A DNA stretch of 28,746 nucleotides. Source: Oscillospiraceae bacterium. GTDB lineage: Bacteria; Bacillota; Clostridia; Oscillospirales; Ruminococcaceae. Below the pieces are notes generated by a model. That model saw only the letters and a program-made list of their open reading frames with translations, was not told where the DNA came from and searched no databases. Numbering within the stretch: position 1 is the first letter of the stretch; each line of letters opens with the position of its first letter. A program made the position numbers and the translations under genes. Shown in pieces: positions 7,487 through 15,514 of the stretch. Location of the stretch: the NCBI GenBank assembly GCA_900757485.1, contig CAAEOA010000247.1, forward strand, positions 1 through 28,746. The letters are read 5' to 3'.

Positions 7487-10400
7487 ATGAAAATGTGCAA
7501 AAAATTTATTGCAGTTTTACTTTCTACCGCTATGTTTTCAACAGCAACGATACAATCGTTGCTGTTGACAGGAGCAAGTGATGTCCCTGAAAAAACAGCA
7601 TATGCAACTTATAGGGTGGAAGATGCGGATGGTTTTTCTGAAGGTTTTCAATTTGAAGCTGCTAACGACGGCTCGGGAGGAGAAAGCGCAAAAGGAAATG
7701 GGGCCGGAGAATACTTTGTCTTTAAAAATATGAACTTTGAAAAAAATGTATTGCAAAGCATTACATTTAATTCTGCAACTGCCGCGGGCGGTGTTGCACA
7801 AGGACAATATTATGGTAAGCAAATCGAGATTCGTATTGATTCACTGGATGGTGATATTATTGGTAGCTTTGCTCCAAAAAATACTGGAAATTGGCAAAAT
7901 TGGCAGGATGTTGATGGAACAATTATTGATAAAATCAGCGGGGTGCACGATGTCTATTTTTGTTATTTAGATGGTACGGGAAATATAAACAAGATCACTT
8001 TCAACAAAGGTGCATCTTATAAATATGCATATGACTGGTATAATTTGCCGGACAATGCAGATACAACACTTTCTAGCCCAGAAATTGCTGATGTTTCGTT
8101 GGAAGATAATGGAACAGATCCTGAAATCTATGGCAGTAAAAATTATCCGGATAATCCTGCAATGATCGGAAAACACATAGTGTTAAAGGATATCGATTTT
8201 TGCACTGACATATTAGGTGGAATGGAATTAAGGTATACAACTGCCGCCGGAGGTTCGAACGGAACTGCCTTGGGAGCTCAGATTGAAATTTGGGTTGACG
8301 CGGCGACAACGGAGGAAAACGGTAAGCAAATCGGAACTTGGTACGGACGTAGTACAGGAGGTTGGACTGGAAATTGGGAAAATATTAAAGGCGTTATTAC
8401 TGAAGAAGTAACTGGTGTCCATAACATATATTTAAAAATTGTAAAAGCAGACGGAAGAATTAATGCAATGAGATTCTTAAAGAAAGATGCAAAAGAAAAG
8501 TCTGCATATCAAACATTTAATGCTCCCGGAAATATAGATGTAAATGGTGGGTTGGGAATTGAAGGAGATATCAATCTGCGAGGTGCGAAAAAAGCAGGAG
8601 ACTATTTTGGTATTAAAAATTTAAATTTTGGAAAATTTGGTTTGGGCGGGGTTACAATCAGCCAAGCTACGGCTGCTGCTGTTGAAGGAACGTTACTTGA
8701 GATTCGTCTGGATAGTCCGACCGGGAATAAGATCGGTGAATTTATCGGACAAAGCACCGATGGCTGGTCGAATTGGACAGATGTAAAAGCGATGCTTACC
8801 AGTGCAGTTACAGAAGTACATGATGTTTACTTTGTGTATACTAAAGCTGCAGATCTGAACATTCATTCGGTTACTTTTACAGAAACCTCAAACACATCGA
8901 GAAGTGCTTATAAGCGTTATTATATTTCCAAAGAGTGGGACGAAACCGATAAGATGAAAACTGAGTCTTGCACGGATGGGGAAGAATCTGCTATCAATGT
9001 TACAGCTATAGAGTCGGGGGCGTACTTTAAAATCAGTCAACTTGATTTTGGTACCGATGAATTAGGCGGAGTGACATTTCGTCAGGCTTCGGCAACACAG
9101 GGAACAGTCGGTCAAGTATTAAACACTCGAATGAGTATTTGGATTGACGGCGTTTCGAAGCAGAACGGCGGGACGAAAATCGGAACGTTTGCACCGAAGC
9201 AAACAGGTGGTTGGTGGGCTTTTGAAAATGTAGACGGTACAATCACTGAATTGGCTAACGGCGTTCATGATGTCTATTTTGTTTGGGATGATACCCAGTA
9301 TAATATAATCTGGGTACAATTTAAAAAAGGTCAAATTCAACCTGGAGATGATTCTGGCGTTGATGTTTCAGTTTTTGATTTTTCTGCAACAAGTAAATAC
9401 GACGGATATAACTCCATTGTGGATCGTCCCACTACCGGAGATGATAACCAATACGCATACAACTATGGTTTACATCTGATGAAAATGGATGACGGGACCT
9501 ATCGTGCTTACACCGGCGGACGCTGGAGATGGAAAGACGGAGATATTCAGCATGACGGTGATCATGTTTTGCTTTATGCTTCCGAAACCGGTGAAGGATA
9601 CACCTGGAAGATGGTTGGGGACGGACCTGTGTTCTTACAGGGAAAGGAAGAAGGCAAAGCAAATGAATGGTATTCCAACAACCAACTGGAACCGGAAGTT
9701 ATGAAATTGCCGGACGGCACTTGGATTATGTACTCTCAATGTGAAATTGAGGGAGGAACGCCAATAGATGATGCGGACAGAACTCCTTCTACAGATGGAA
9801 TTTGGGCGGATCGCATCCAAGTCCTGACTAGTAAAGACGGGTTGACATGGACCAGAAAAACTGATAGAGGCGTGATCATTAATATCCCAGATCCAACGAC
9901 GACAGCATTCCATCATCAAGAGGTGATTTATGTTCCGTGGGATAAGGACGGAAAGCCATTCTGGTTATATACCGCAACTACTTATAATGGAGTGCAGGGA
10001 GGATATATCAGAATTCGTTCCGATAAATATGATACTTTTGACTATAATGCCAGAGAAGCAACCGGCGGAATGTCACAGTTGGGAAATCAAATTGGATATC
10101 TGAAAGAGGCACCGACAGGTCCGATTTTTGTTCGTACAACAATGTTGGAATCCAATGGTAGAGTTGTTCCTGCATTACAATACTCCGGGAACGGATTAAC
10201 ATGGATGCAACCACAGACAGCATTAAAAGGTTCTGACAATAATGAATATAATAAAAATTGCTATTTTGTCGGGTTTTCTACTATTAATGGTACCGGACAA
10301 ATAGAATATCTCGGCAACAATCAGTGGAAGTTCCTATATGGCTCTACTACTGCGAACAGTCCGGTGGCACTTAGTCCAGATGAAGGATACGGTATCTGGA

Positions 10401-11680
10401 AATCCCAGATCGGCGGCGGAAGCGCAATATTGGCTTTGTCGGTAAAAGATGCGCCAAGCAATCCGGATTATAATCTGTATAAGATTTCTACAGGCTGTGC
10501 TGACGACATTATTTCTAACCTGTTTCCGATTAAAATGGTAGTTGAAGAAGATGCACAATCGAATGTTGTTCATATGTGGAGTGTGGATGATACAGCTATA
10601 GCTACCATTGACGGGCAAGGTGTATTAACTCCGAAAAAAGCCGGTACAGTTCAGGTTACTTTGAAAGCTGACGGGCACGCTAAGACTTGTACGGTGGTCA
10701 TCAAAGAAGGAATCCCAACTTTGGAGACAGATGATGTCAGAATGCTTAAGGGAAGCACGAAGCAAATGACATTAAAGGTCGCTCTGAGGGATGCAGAGGA
10801 AAAATATACTACTGTAATGGATGCTTCCAAAGTTGATTGGTCCGTTTCAAATACCGATCTTGCAACTATAAGCGAGGCAGGATTGGTAACGGCTAAATCA
10901 AATGGGAAACTCAAAGTTATTGCCTGCTTAAAAGACAATGCTAATATAAAAGCAGAATTAGAATTAACAATTGTGAACGGCTATATCGATATAGAATTGC
11001 AAAATTCTTCCGCCGTTGATTCAATTTCTGCAGATATGACTCCTCGTATGACAGCAATATCATATTCAATCGGCAGTAAGGATATCGTTTGGAGCGTGGA
11101 TGAGAAAAAAGCAACCATTAAAGATTTAAATAATGTAGACACACCCGAAAACAACTCTAACATTAAGGTGATGTTTAAAGACAGTGGGAAAATTGTATTT
11201 CGGGCATCTTTAAAAGATTACCCAGAGGTGTATTCTGAAGTAACATTTACAGTTATCCCGACAAAGCTGGAACTAAGCATGGCGTTGGATAATGCAACTT
11301 ATTTTGATATGAATAATTATACAGCACTCCGATGGAATAATCTGCAAAAGGCAATCAGCGTGGCACGTGCAGTATATGATGATGAGGATGCAACACAAGC
11401 TGAAATTAATGAAGCGGTTGCTTTGTTGGAACGCGTTACTTCTGAATTAGAACTGGCTGATGATGTGCAGACTCCGGCAATTCCGGATCAAATCGGTGGT
11501 TCTGAAGCAAACCCTGAAGCTCCGGTAAAACCAGGTGATTCTCTAATTCCTGATACCTTTAATGATAGTTTGGAAATTATTTTGGGAATATTGCTATTAG
11601 GCGCTGCTGCTGCGGTTGTTTTTAAATCACTTATGAAGAAAAAAGTTTGCAGAATAGGGGGAAACCAGAATGAAATTTAG
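7487..11680 (+). CDS. Membrane-anchored surface glycan-binding protein: four CBM6-like units, beta-propeller, Ig-like domains, FIVAR
   Basis: A 1397-residue exported protein starting at an ATG seven bases after AGGAGG (7474-7479). A signal peptide (MKMCKKFIAVLLSTAMFST...) leads to four CBM6-like beta-sandwich units (about residues 38-172, 185-335, 335-465, 468-618). Each has a strand such as IEIRIDS, a TGxWxxW-type aromatic patch and GVHDVYFVY. Residues about 625-1005 look like a five-bladed propeller of the GH43/GH32/GH117 superfamily (DGTYRAYTGGRWRW, EPEVMKLPDGTWIMYSQ, YASETGEGYTW). Next come BIG2-like domains (about 1010-1160; VDDTAIATIDGQGVLTPKKAG), another Ig-like region to about 1258, a FIVAR module (about 1260-1325) and one C-terminal membrane helix (about 1360-1383) with a Lys/Arg tail. 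No LPxTG motif is present. It probably captures, and possibly cleaves, the target glycan at the cell surface; catalytic residues were not assigned. Confidence 0.85.
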   Translation: MKMCKKFIAVLLSTAMFSTATIQSLLLTGASDVPEKTAYATYRVEDADGFSEGFQFEAANDGSGGESAKGNGAGEYFVFKNMNFEKNVLQSITFNSATAAGGVAQGQYYGKQIEIRIDSLDGDIIGSFAPKNTGNWQNWQDVDGTIIDKISGVHDVYFCYLDGTGNINKITFNKGASYKYAYDWYNLPDNADTTLSSPEIADVSLEDNGTDPEIYGSKNYPDNPAMIGKHIVLKDIDFCTDILGGMELRYTTAAGGSNGTALGAQIEIWVDAATTEENGKQIGTWYGRSTGGWTGNWENIKGVITEEVTGVHNIYLKIVKADGRINAMRFLKKDAKEKSAYQTFNAPGNIDVNGGLGIEGDINLRGAKKAGDYFGIKNLNFGKFGLGGVTISQATAAAVEGTLLEIRLDSPTGNKIGEFIGQSTDGWSNWTDVKAMLTSAVTEVHDVYFVYTKAADLNIHSVTFTETSNTSRSAYKRYYISKEWDETDKMKTESCTDGEESAINVTAIESGAYFKISQLDFGTDELGGVTFRQASATQGTVGQVLNTRMSIWIDGVSKQNGGTKIGTFAPKQTGGWWAFENVDGTITELANGVHDVYFVWDDTQYNIIWVQFKKGQIQPGDDSGVDVSVFDFSATSKYDGYNSIVDRPTTGDDNQYAYNYGLHLMKMDDGTYRAYTGGRWRWKDGDIQHDGDHVLLYASETGEGYTWKMVGDGPVFLQGKEEGKANEWYSNNQLEPEVMKLPDGTWIMYSQCEIEGGTPIDDADRTPSTDGIWADRIQVLTSKDGLTWTRKTDRGVIINIPDPTTTAFHHQEVIYVPWDKDGKPFWLYTATTYNGVQGGYIRIRSDKYDTFDYNAREATGGMSQLGNQIGYLKEAPTGPIFVRTTMLESNGRVVPALQYSGNGLTWMQPQTALKGSDNNEYNKNCYFVGFSTINGTGQIEYLGNNQWKFLYGSTTANSPVALSPDEGYGIWKSQIGGGSAILALSVKDAPSNPDYNLYKISTGCADDIISNLFPIKMVVEEDAQSNVVHMWSVDDTAIATIDGQGVLTPKKAGTVQVTLKADGHAKTCTVVIKEGIPTLETDDVRMLKGSTKQMTLKVALRDAEEKYTTVMDASKVDWSVSNTDLATISEAGLVTAKSNGKLKVIACLKDNANIKAELELTIVNGYIDIELQNSSAVDSISADMTPRMTAISYSIGSKDIVWSVDEKKATIKDLNNVDTPENNSNIKVMFKDSGKIVFRASLKDYPEVYSEVTFTVIPTKLELSMALDNATYFDMNNYTALRWNNLQKAISVARAVYDDEDATQAEINEAVALLERVTSELELADDVQTPAIPDQIGGSEANPEAPVKPGDSLIPDTFNDSLEIILGILLLGAAAAVVFKSLMKKKVCRIGGNQNEI
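7600..9340 (+). repeat. Four tandem CBM6-like units in the surface protein
   Basis: Protein-level repeats, diverged in DNA. The most conserved parts start at about 7822 (IEIRIDSLDGDIIGSF), 8281 (IEIWVDAA...), 8698 (LEIRLDSPTGNKIGEF) and 9130 (MSIWIDGVSK). Each is followed by a Trp-rich patch (TGNWQNWQDV, TGGWTGNWENI, TDGWSNWTDV, TGGWWAFENV) and a VHDVYF-type strand (VHNIYL in unit 2). Conserved Trp residues fit sugar stacking in CBM6. The unequal divergence argues for old duplication. Confidence 0.75.
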
Positions 11681-13277
11681 AGGGAAAAGTTGTCTAACAA
11701 TTATTATTTCGTTGCTGATGACGGTTTCTATGGTTGGATGCGGAGGAAGTAACACTTCTTCCGTTGCCAGCAAAAATAATAACGGTTCATCTGTTGAGAG
11801 TTCTATAGATATAGAAAGTGTGGTTTCCGGTGAGGAATCGACTGCCAGCACGATGTCTGAGAATGCATCAGGTGTCGCAAGCAATGTAACTTCCGATAAA
11901 GGCGGAACCGGCAATACGAACACTTCCAGCAAAGTGAATAATGATAAAATACTGGATAAAATTCCAGGGGCAAGTACTATTATTAATTCCAAAAATTACA
12001 ACATGAAGGGAGCTACCGTAAAAATTGGTAAATGGTATGGTTTTCATGAAGCGACGGGTACCGACGAAACTGCGAAACGGCAAAAAGCAATCAATGAAAA
12101 AATAGAGAAAACCTTTAATTGTAGATTGGAGTTTGTTGAAGTAAAGTCCGGATCCGACCCGTCTTTGAAAGCATCTATTTTATCAGGAAAGCCCAAAGTG
12201 GATTTCTTTGGTGTTCAAGGGATTGATACTTTTTATGATTTATATTCCGCTGGATGTTTAATGCCGTTGGATAGCGTTTCCGGAATGAATATCAAGGATA
12301 CTTCTCGATTTATTTTGCATGACGAGGCAAAATTCAATGGAAAATATTATGGCGTAGGTCAAAAAGTTTATGGTTGGCTGAATTTAAATTTCAATAACAT
12401 TTTAATGTGTAATTTTGATTTAACAGCACAAGCCGGTTATCCTGCTAGTACTATTTATGGTTGGATGAACAGTGGACAATGGACTTGGAACAAATTTGAA
12501 GAAGTCTGTAAGGCTGTTTCCAAAATTAGTGGAAAATATGGAATCAGTGATTTAGATCAGAATAAAATGTATGGCTTTGATTTGAGTTATGAGCTTTATT
12601 CTTCCATGTTATATTCCAATAATACCGACTGGGTTGTTAAGAAAAATGACGGTTTCGTTTTCAACGGTGGTTCTAAAGAAGCACTGGAAGTTTTGAATCG
12701 ATATGCATCTTGGGCAAATCCTAATACCGGGTTTGTGAAATTTACCAAAACGGCATATGACGATTTCCAAAATGGAAAAACAGCTTTTCTGGCGAATATT
12801 TATCCGTTGCCGATTATTGCTACATGGGCTTCCGGATCTTATAAAACAGGTGCAATGTATTTCCCGAAAGGTCCGAATGCGACCAATTACGTATCTAAAG
12901 CTTATGAGTCATTATTTGTTGTTATTCCGAAAGGTGTAAGCAACTTTAATGCAATCGGCGCAATCGCAAATGCGTTTTGTACACCGCTTTATTCCGATGC
13001 AGAAAGCCGTACATTGTGCAAAAACGATGTTATGAAGACCGCAAAGCTAACTGAATCAGTTAATGTAATGATGAAAATTTTTGATGATAAGAGTGCATAT
13101 TCTTATCCAACATCGTTATATGGTACAGCTGCAGGGTTGGGCATTGGAGAAAGCAGTAGTAAACTTGGATGGTTTGATTATGTGCGTAAAGTGGCACAAG
13201 GAGAAATGACAGCTCAGTCTGCAATAGATGCCTTTAGCTCGCGTGCAAACAACGTGCTGGCATCTACTTATAACTAA
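11670..13277 (+). CDS. ABC transporter extracellular solute-binding lipoprotein
   Basis: A 535-residue family-1-type sugar-binding protein. The signal peptide ends in the lipobox VGCG with Cys24 as the lipidated residue, followed by a Ser/Thr/Asn-rich linker to about residue 95 that would hold the binding lobe off the membrane. The binding domain shows typical features such as VDFFGVQGIDTFYDLYSAG, MNSGQWTWNKFEEVCKA (the canonical W-T-W-x-x-F/D-E segment), NGKTAFLANIYPLP and ESLFVVIPKGVSN. Its start overlaps the end of the surface-protein gene by 11 bases with a purine-rich GGGGGAAAC site upstream. It presumably serves the permease pair at 18129-19994 because a second binding protein accompanies the other pair. 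A strong hairpin directly follows the stop codon. The bound sugar is not known. Confidence 0.9.
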   Translation: MKFRGKSCLTIIISLLMTVSMVGCGGSNTSSVASKNNNGSSVESSIDIESVVSGEESTASTMSENASGVASNVTSDKGGTGNTNTSSKVNNDKILDKIPGASTIINSKNYNMKGATVKIGKWYGFHEATGTDETAKRQKAINEKIEKTFNCRLEFVEVKSGSDPSLKASILSGKPKVDFFGVQGIDTFYDLYSAGCLMPLDSVSGMNIKDTSRFILHDEAKFNGKYYGVGQKVYGWLNLNFNNILMCNFDLTAQAGYPASTIYGWMNSGQWTWNKFEEVCKAVSKISGKYGISDLDQNKMYGFDLSYELYSSMLYSNNTDWVVKKNDGFVFNGGSKEALEVLNRYASWANPNTGFVKFTKTAYDDFQNGKTAFLANIYPLPIIATWASGSYKTGAMYFPKGPNATNYVSKAYESLFVVIPKGVSNFNAIGAIANAFCTPLYSDAESRTLCKNDVMKTAKLTESVNVMMKIFDDKSAYSYPTSLYGTAAGLGIGESSSKLGWFDYVRKVAQGEMTAQSAIDAFSSRANNVLASTYN

Positions 13278-13289
13278 TATGTAGATAAA

Positions 13290-13319
13290 GGCAAATCCGG
13301 AGATTTCTCCGGATTTGCC
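13290..13319 (+). terminator. Perfect 14-bp intercistronic hairpin after the binding-protein gene
   Basis: GGCAAATCCGGAGA (13290-13303) and TCTCCGGATTTGCC (13306-13319) pair perfectly around TT, 12 bases after the stop codon, followed by GTGTTTTATG with only a short T-run. Such hairpins between a binding-protein gene and downstream genes often act as partial terminators or 3' mRNA protectors that raise the binding protein above the membrane components. The structure is seen; the effect is inferred. Confidence 0.75.
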
Positions 13320-13357
13320 GGTGTTTTATGTTATCTTAAAGGCAAGGAGTGCTGTAC

Positions 13358-14818
13358 ATGAGAGGACGACAAGGTATTTTGACAATAGTGATAGCCGTAT
13401 ATCTAACCATTTCGGTAACGGCTGCTACTCCGTATCAAAATTACACCTATGATAAAAGTCAAGAAACCCAAGCAGAACCGCAGGCTTATGTACCGGTACA
13501 AGCTGTTAGCGGCGTGATAGCAGGAACTATCGATTTTTCTGAACCGCAGGATATTTTTGTTGCCGAAAATTCCAACATCTATATTGCTGATACCGGCAAT
13601 AATCGAATTGTTGTTTTAAATAAAGAAATGCATTTTGTGCAAGAAATCAAAGAATTTCAAAATAACGGGCAGATTGATACCTTTCAAAAACCTTCGGGCA
13701 TTTATGTTACGAAGGAAAATGAACTTTATATAGCAGATACAGAAAACCAGAGAATAGTTGTGTTACAGGCAAACGGTTCTTTGAAAAAAATTGTCGGAGA
13801 GCCGAAAACATTGGATGGAGAACTTCCATATACTTACAATCCGATTAAAATTGCTGTAGATTTTGCAGATAGAATTTATGTGGTTTCTAAGAATTGCAGT
13901 AACGGGATTATTGAATTTGACAAGGACGATTCTTTCCTTGGATATTACGGAGCAGTTCAAACACAACCGGATTTAATGTATTTATTCTGGAAATCTATTG
14001 CAACTGAGGCACAAAAGGCAGCTATGACGTTGACTATTCCTACTGAATACAGCAGTCTGGATATTGATGCTAAAAGTTTCATTTACGGAACTGTTAGTGC
14101 AATCGATACTGATAATTTTAGCTCGTCCATGTTTATTCATAAGTTGAACCCGATAGGATCCGATGTTCTCAAGAGAAATGGTTTCGCAGATCCGATGGGA
14201 GATGTCAAATACATAAAAGAAAATGAAAATGGGATACCTGACATTTCTAAATTGTGTGATGTATCTGTGCAGGGCAATGGAGTGTATTCGGTATTGGATT
14301 CAAATAAAGGTCGGGTTTTTACCTATAATGATGCCGGAGAGTTGCTTTATATTTATGGGGGTATCGGTGAAAATTTAGGTACGTTCGGGAATCCGATTGC
14401 TATTGATGTTACTGCAGATAAACACAGTCTGGTGTTGGACAGTAAGTACAACCAAATTGTGGAATTTAAGCCAACAGAATATGCTAAATTGATGCTTCAA
14501 GCGATTCAATCTAATGCTGAACGAAAATATGACGATGCAGCAAATTTTTGGAAAGATACCTTAAAATACACATCTGAATCCAGTGTTGTATTTAAAGAAA
14601 TCGGTAATGTTTATTATAATCAAGGTTTATATGATAAAGCAATGCAATATTACAAATTGGCATATGATAATGCAAGTTATTCTAATGCATATAAGTATTG
14701 GAGAATGGAGTATCTATCCAAAAATTTCGGCATATTTATGACTTCTCTGATAGTGATTATCGGAATATTGATTGTCATTAAGTTCATCCTTAGAAAAAGA
14801 GCAAAAGAAAGGCTGTGA
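13358..14818 (+). CDS. Exported NHL-repeat/TPR protein with C-terminal membrane anchor
   Basis: A 486-residue protein of unknown function. A signal peptide (ILTIVIAVYLTISVTAATP) precedes NHL/six-bladed-propeller repeats, seen most clearly in two consecutive blades: PQDIFVAENSNIYIADTGNN and PSGIYVTKENELYIADTENQ, each followed by RIVVL. A later blade contains NPIAIDVTADKHSLVLDSKY. TPR-type helices follow at about residues 370-440 (NVYYNQGLYDKAMQYYKLAY), then one membrane helix (about 455-478) and a basic tail. The ATG at 13358 is chosen because AAGGAG lies eight bases upstream; an in-frame GTG at 13349 overlaps that site. Propeller and TPR should be outside, both being interaction scaffolds. 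The gene overlaps the Yip1 gene, and I recall the same neighbours beside DUF5696 and ABC permeases in annotated Bacillota. A structural role around the transporter is inference. Confidence 0.85.
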   Translation: MRGRQGILTIVIAVYLTISVTAATPYQNYTYDKSQETQAEPQAYVPVQAVSGVIAGTIDFSEPQDIFVAENSNIYIADTGNNRIVVLNKEMHFVQEIKEFQNNGQIDTFQKPSGIYVTKENELYIADTENQRIVVLQANGSLKKIVGEPKTLDGELPYTYNPIKIAVDFADRIYVVSKNCSNGIIEFDKDDSFLGYYGAVQTQPDLMYLFWKSIATEAQKAAMTLTIPTEYSSLDIDAKSFIYGTVSAIDTDNFSSSMFIHKLNPIGSDVLKRNGFADPMGDVKYIKENENGIPDISKLCDVSVQGNGVYSVLDSNKGRVFTYNDAGELLYIYGGIGENLGTFGNPIAIDVTADKHSLVLDSKYNQIVEFKPTEYAKLMLQAIQSNAERKYDDAANFWKDTLKYTSESSVVFKEIGNVYYNQGLYDKAMQYYKLAYDNASYSNAYKYWRMEYLSKNFGIFMTSLIVIIGILIVIKFILRKRAKERL

Positions 14819-15465
14819 TAAAATTGGTGAGTGATTTTCAGTTGAAATCAAGTCTGAAAATGGCAATCTATACTATTTTTCATCCATTTAATGGTTTTTG
14901 GGATTTGAAACATGAAAAAAAGGGAAGCTTTTTAAAAGCAAATATCATCTTGATTATGTTGATTATCACCTTTACATTGCGCAGCCAGTTTACGGGGTTT
15001 GTATTAAACATGTCGGAGCCGACAGATTTTAATTTGTTCTATCAAATTACCAGCCTTGTGTTGCCTTTCTTGATATGGTGTATCGCTAATTGGTGTATTA
15101 CAACACTTGTTGATGGAGAAGGAAATTTTCGAGATATTTATATTACTACTGCATATGCGCTGATTCCATTGATTTTGTTCAATATTCCGATGGTGATCAT
15201 CAGTAATATCATTACCATCGAAGAAAGCGCGTTTTATTCGATTCTTGATACAGCGTCAATCATATGGTCTGCTTTTTTACTTTTTTCTGGAATTTTAACC
15301 ATACATCAATTTTCGATAAAAAAGACGTTGTTAACGATAGTAATCGCTATACTTGGAATGATGATTATGATTTTTATTTTGCTTTTGTTTTTTACGTTGG
15401 TTCAAAATATGTTTAATTTTTGTCGATTGATTTGGGCTGAAATCAGTATTCGCCTCGGCTCTTGA
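14815..15465 (+). CDS. Yip1-family membrane protein
   Basis: About 216 residues with five predicted membrane helices, among them NIILIMLIITFTL, LVLPFLIWCIANWCITTL, AYALIPLILFNIPMVIISNI and the C-terminal LLTIVIAILGMMIMIFILL. The N-terminal motif FHPFNGFWDLKHEKKGS is the family signature seen in bacterial Yip1 proteins linked to sugar ABC transporters. The start is uncertain: GTG at 14815 overlaps the stop of the previous gene by four bases but lies only two bases from AAAGG, whereas TTG at 14824 or GTG at 14827 would be better spaced. It has no catalytic motif and no known biochemical function. Tight overlap with the NHL-TPR gene suggests the two products work together in the membrane. Confidence 0.85.
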   Translation: MIKLVSDFQLKSSLKMAIYTIFHPFNGFWDLKHEKKGSFLKANIILIMLIITFTLRSQFTGFVLNMSEPTDFNLFYQITSLVLPFLIWCIANWCITTLVDGEGNFRDIYITTAYALIPLILFNIPMVIISNIITIEESAFYSILDTASIIWSAFLLFSGILTIHQFSIKKTLLTIVIAILGMMIMIFILLLFFTLVQNMFNFCRLIWAEISIRLGS

Positions 15466-15514
15466 TGAACCGCTATGATTATGAAATTGCAAAAAAGAAA
15501 GGATCGATCGCGGT

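Noticed and set aside
7363..7581. A 72-codon open frame in the operon leader starting at ATG 7363, considered as a leader peptide.
   Set aside because: Its first ATG lies at or before the predicted transcription start, it has no ribosome binding site, and it overlaps the start of the surface-protein gene in another frame with no recognisable character.
9360..10500. Confident GH43 or GH117 enzyme assignment for the propeller of the surface protein.
   Set aside because: The repeat pattern fits a propeller of that superfamily, but the catalytic acidic residues could not be placed by reading, so only a propeller is claimed.
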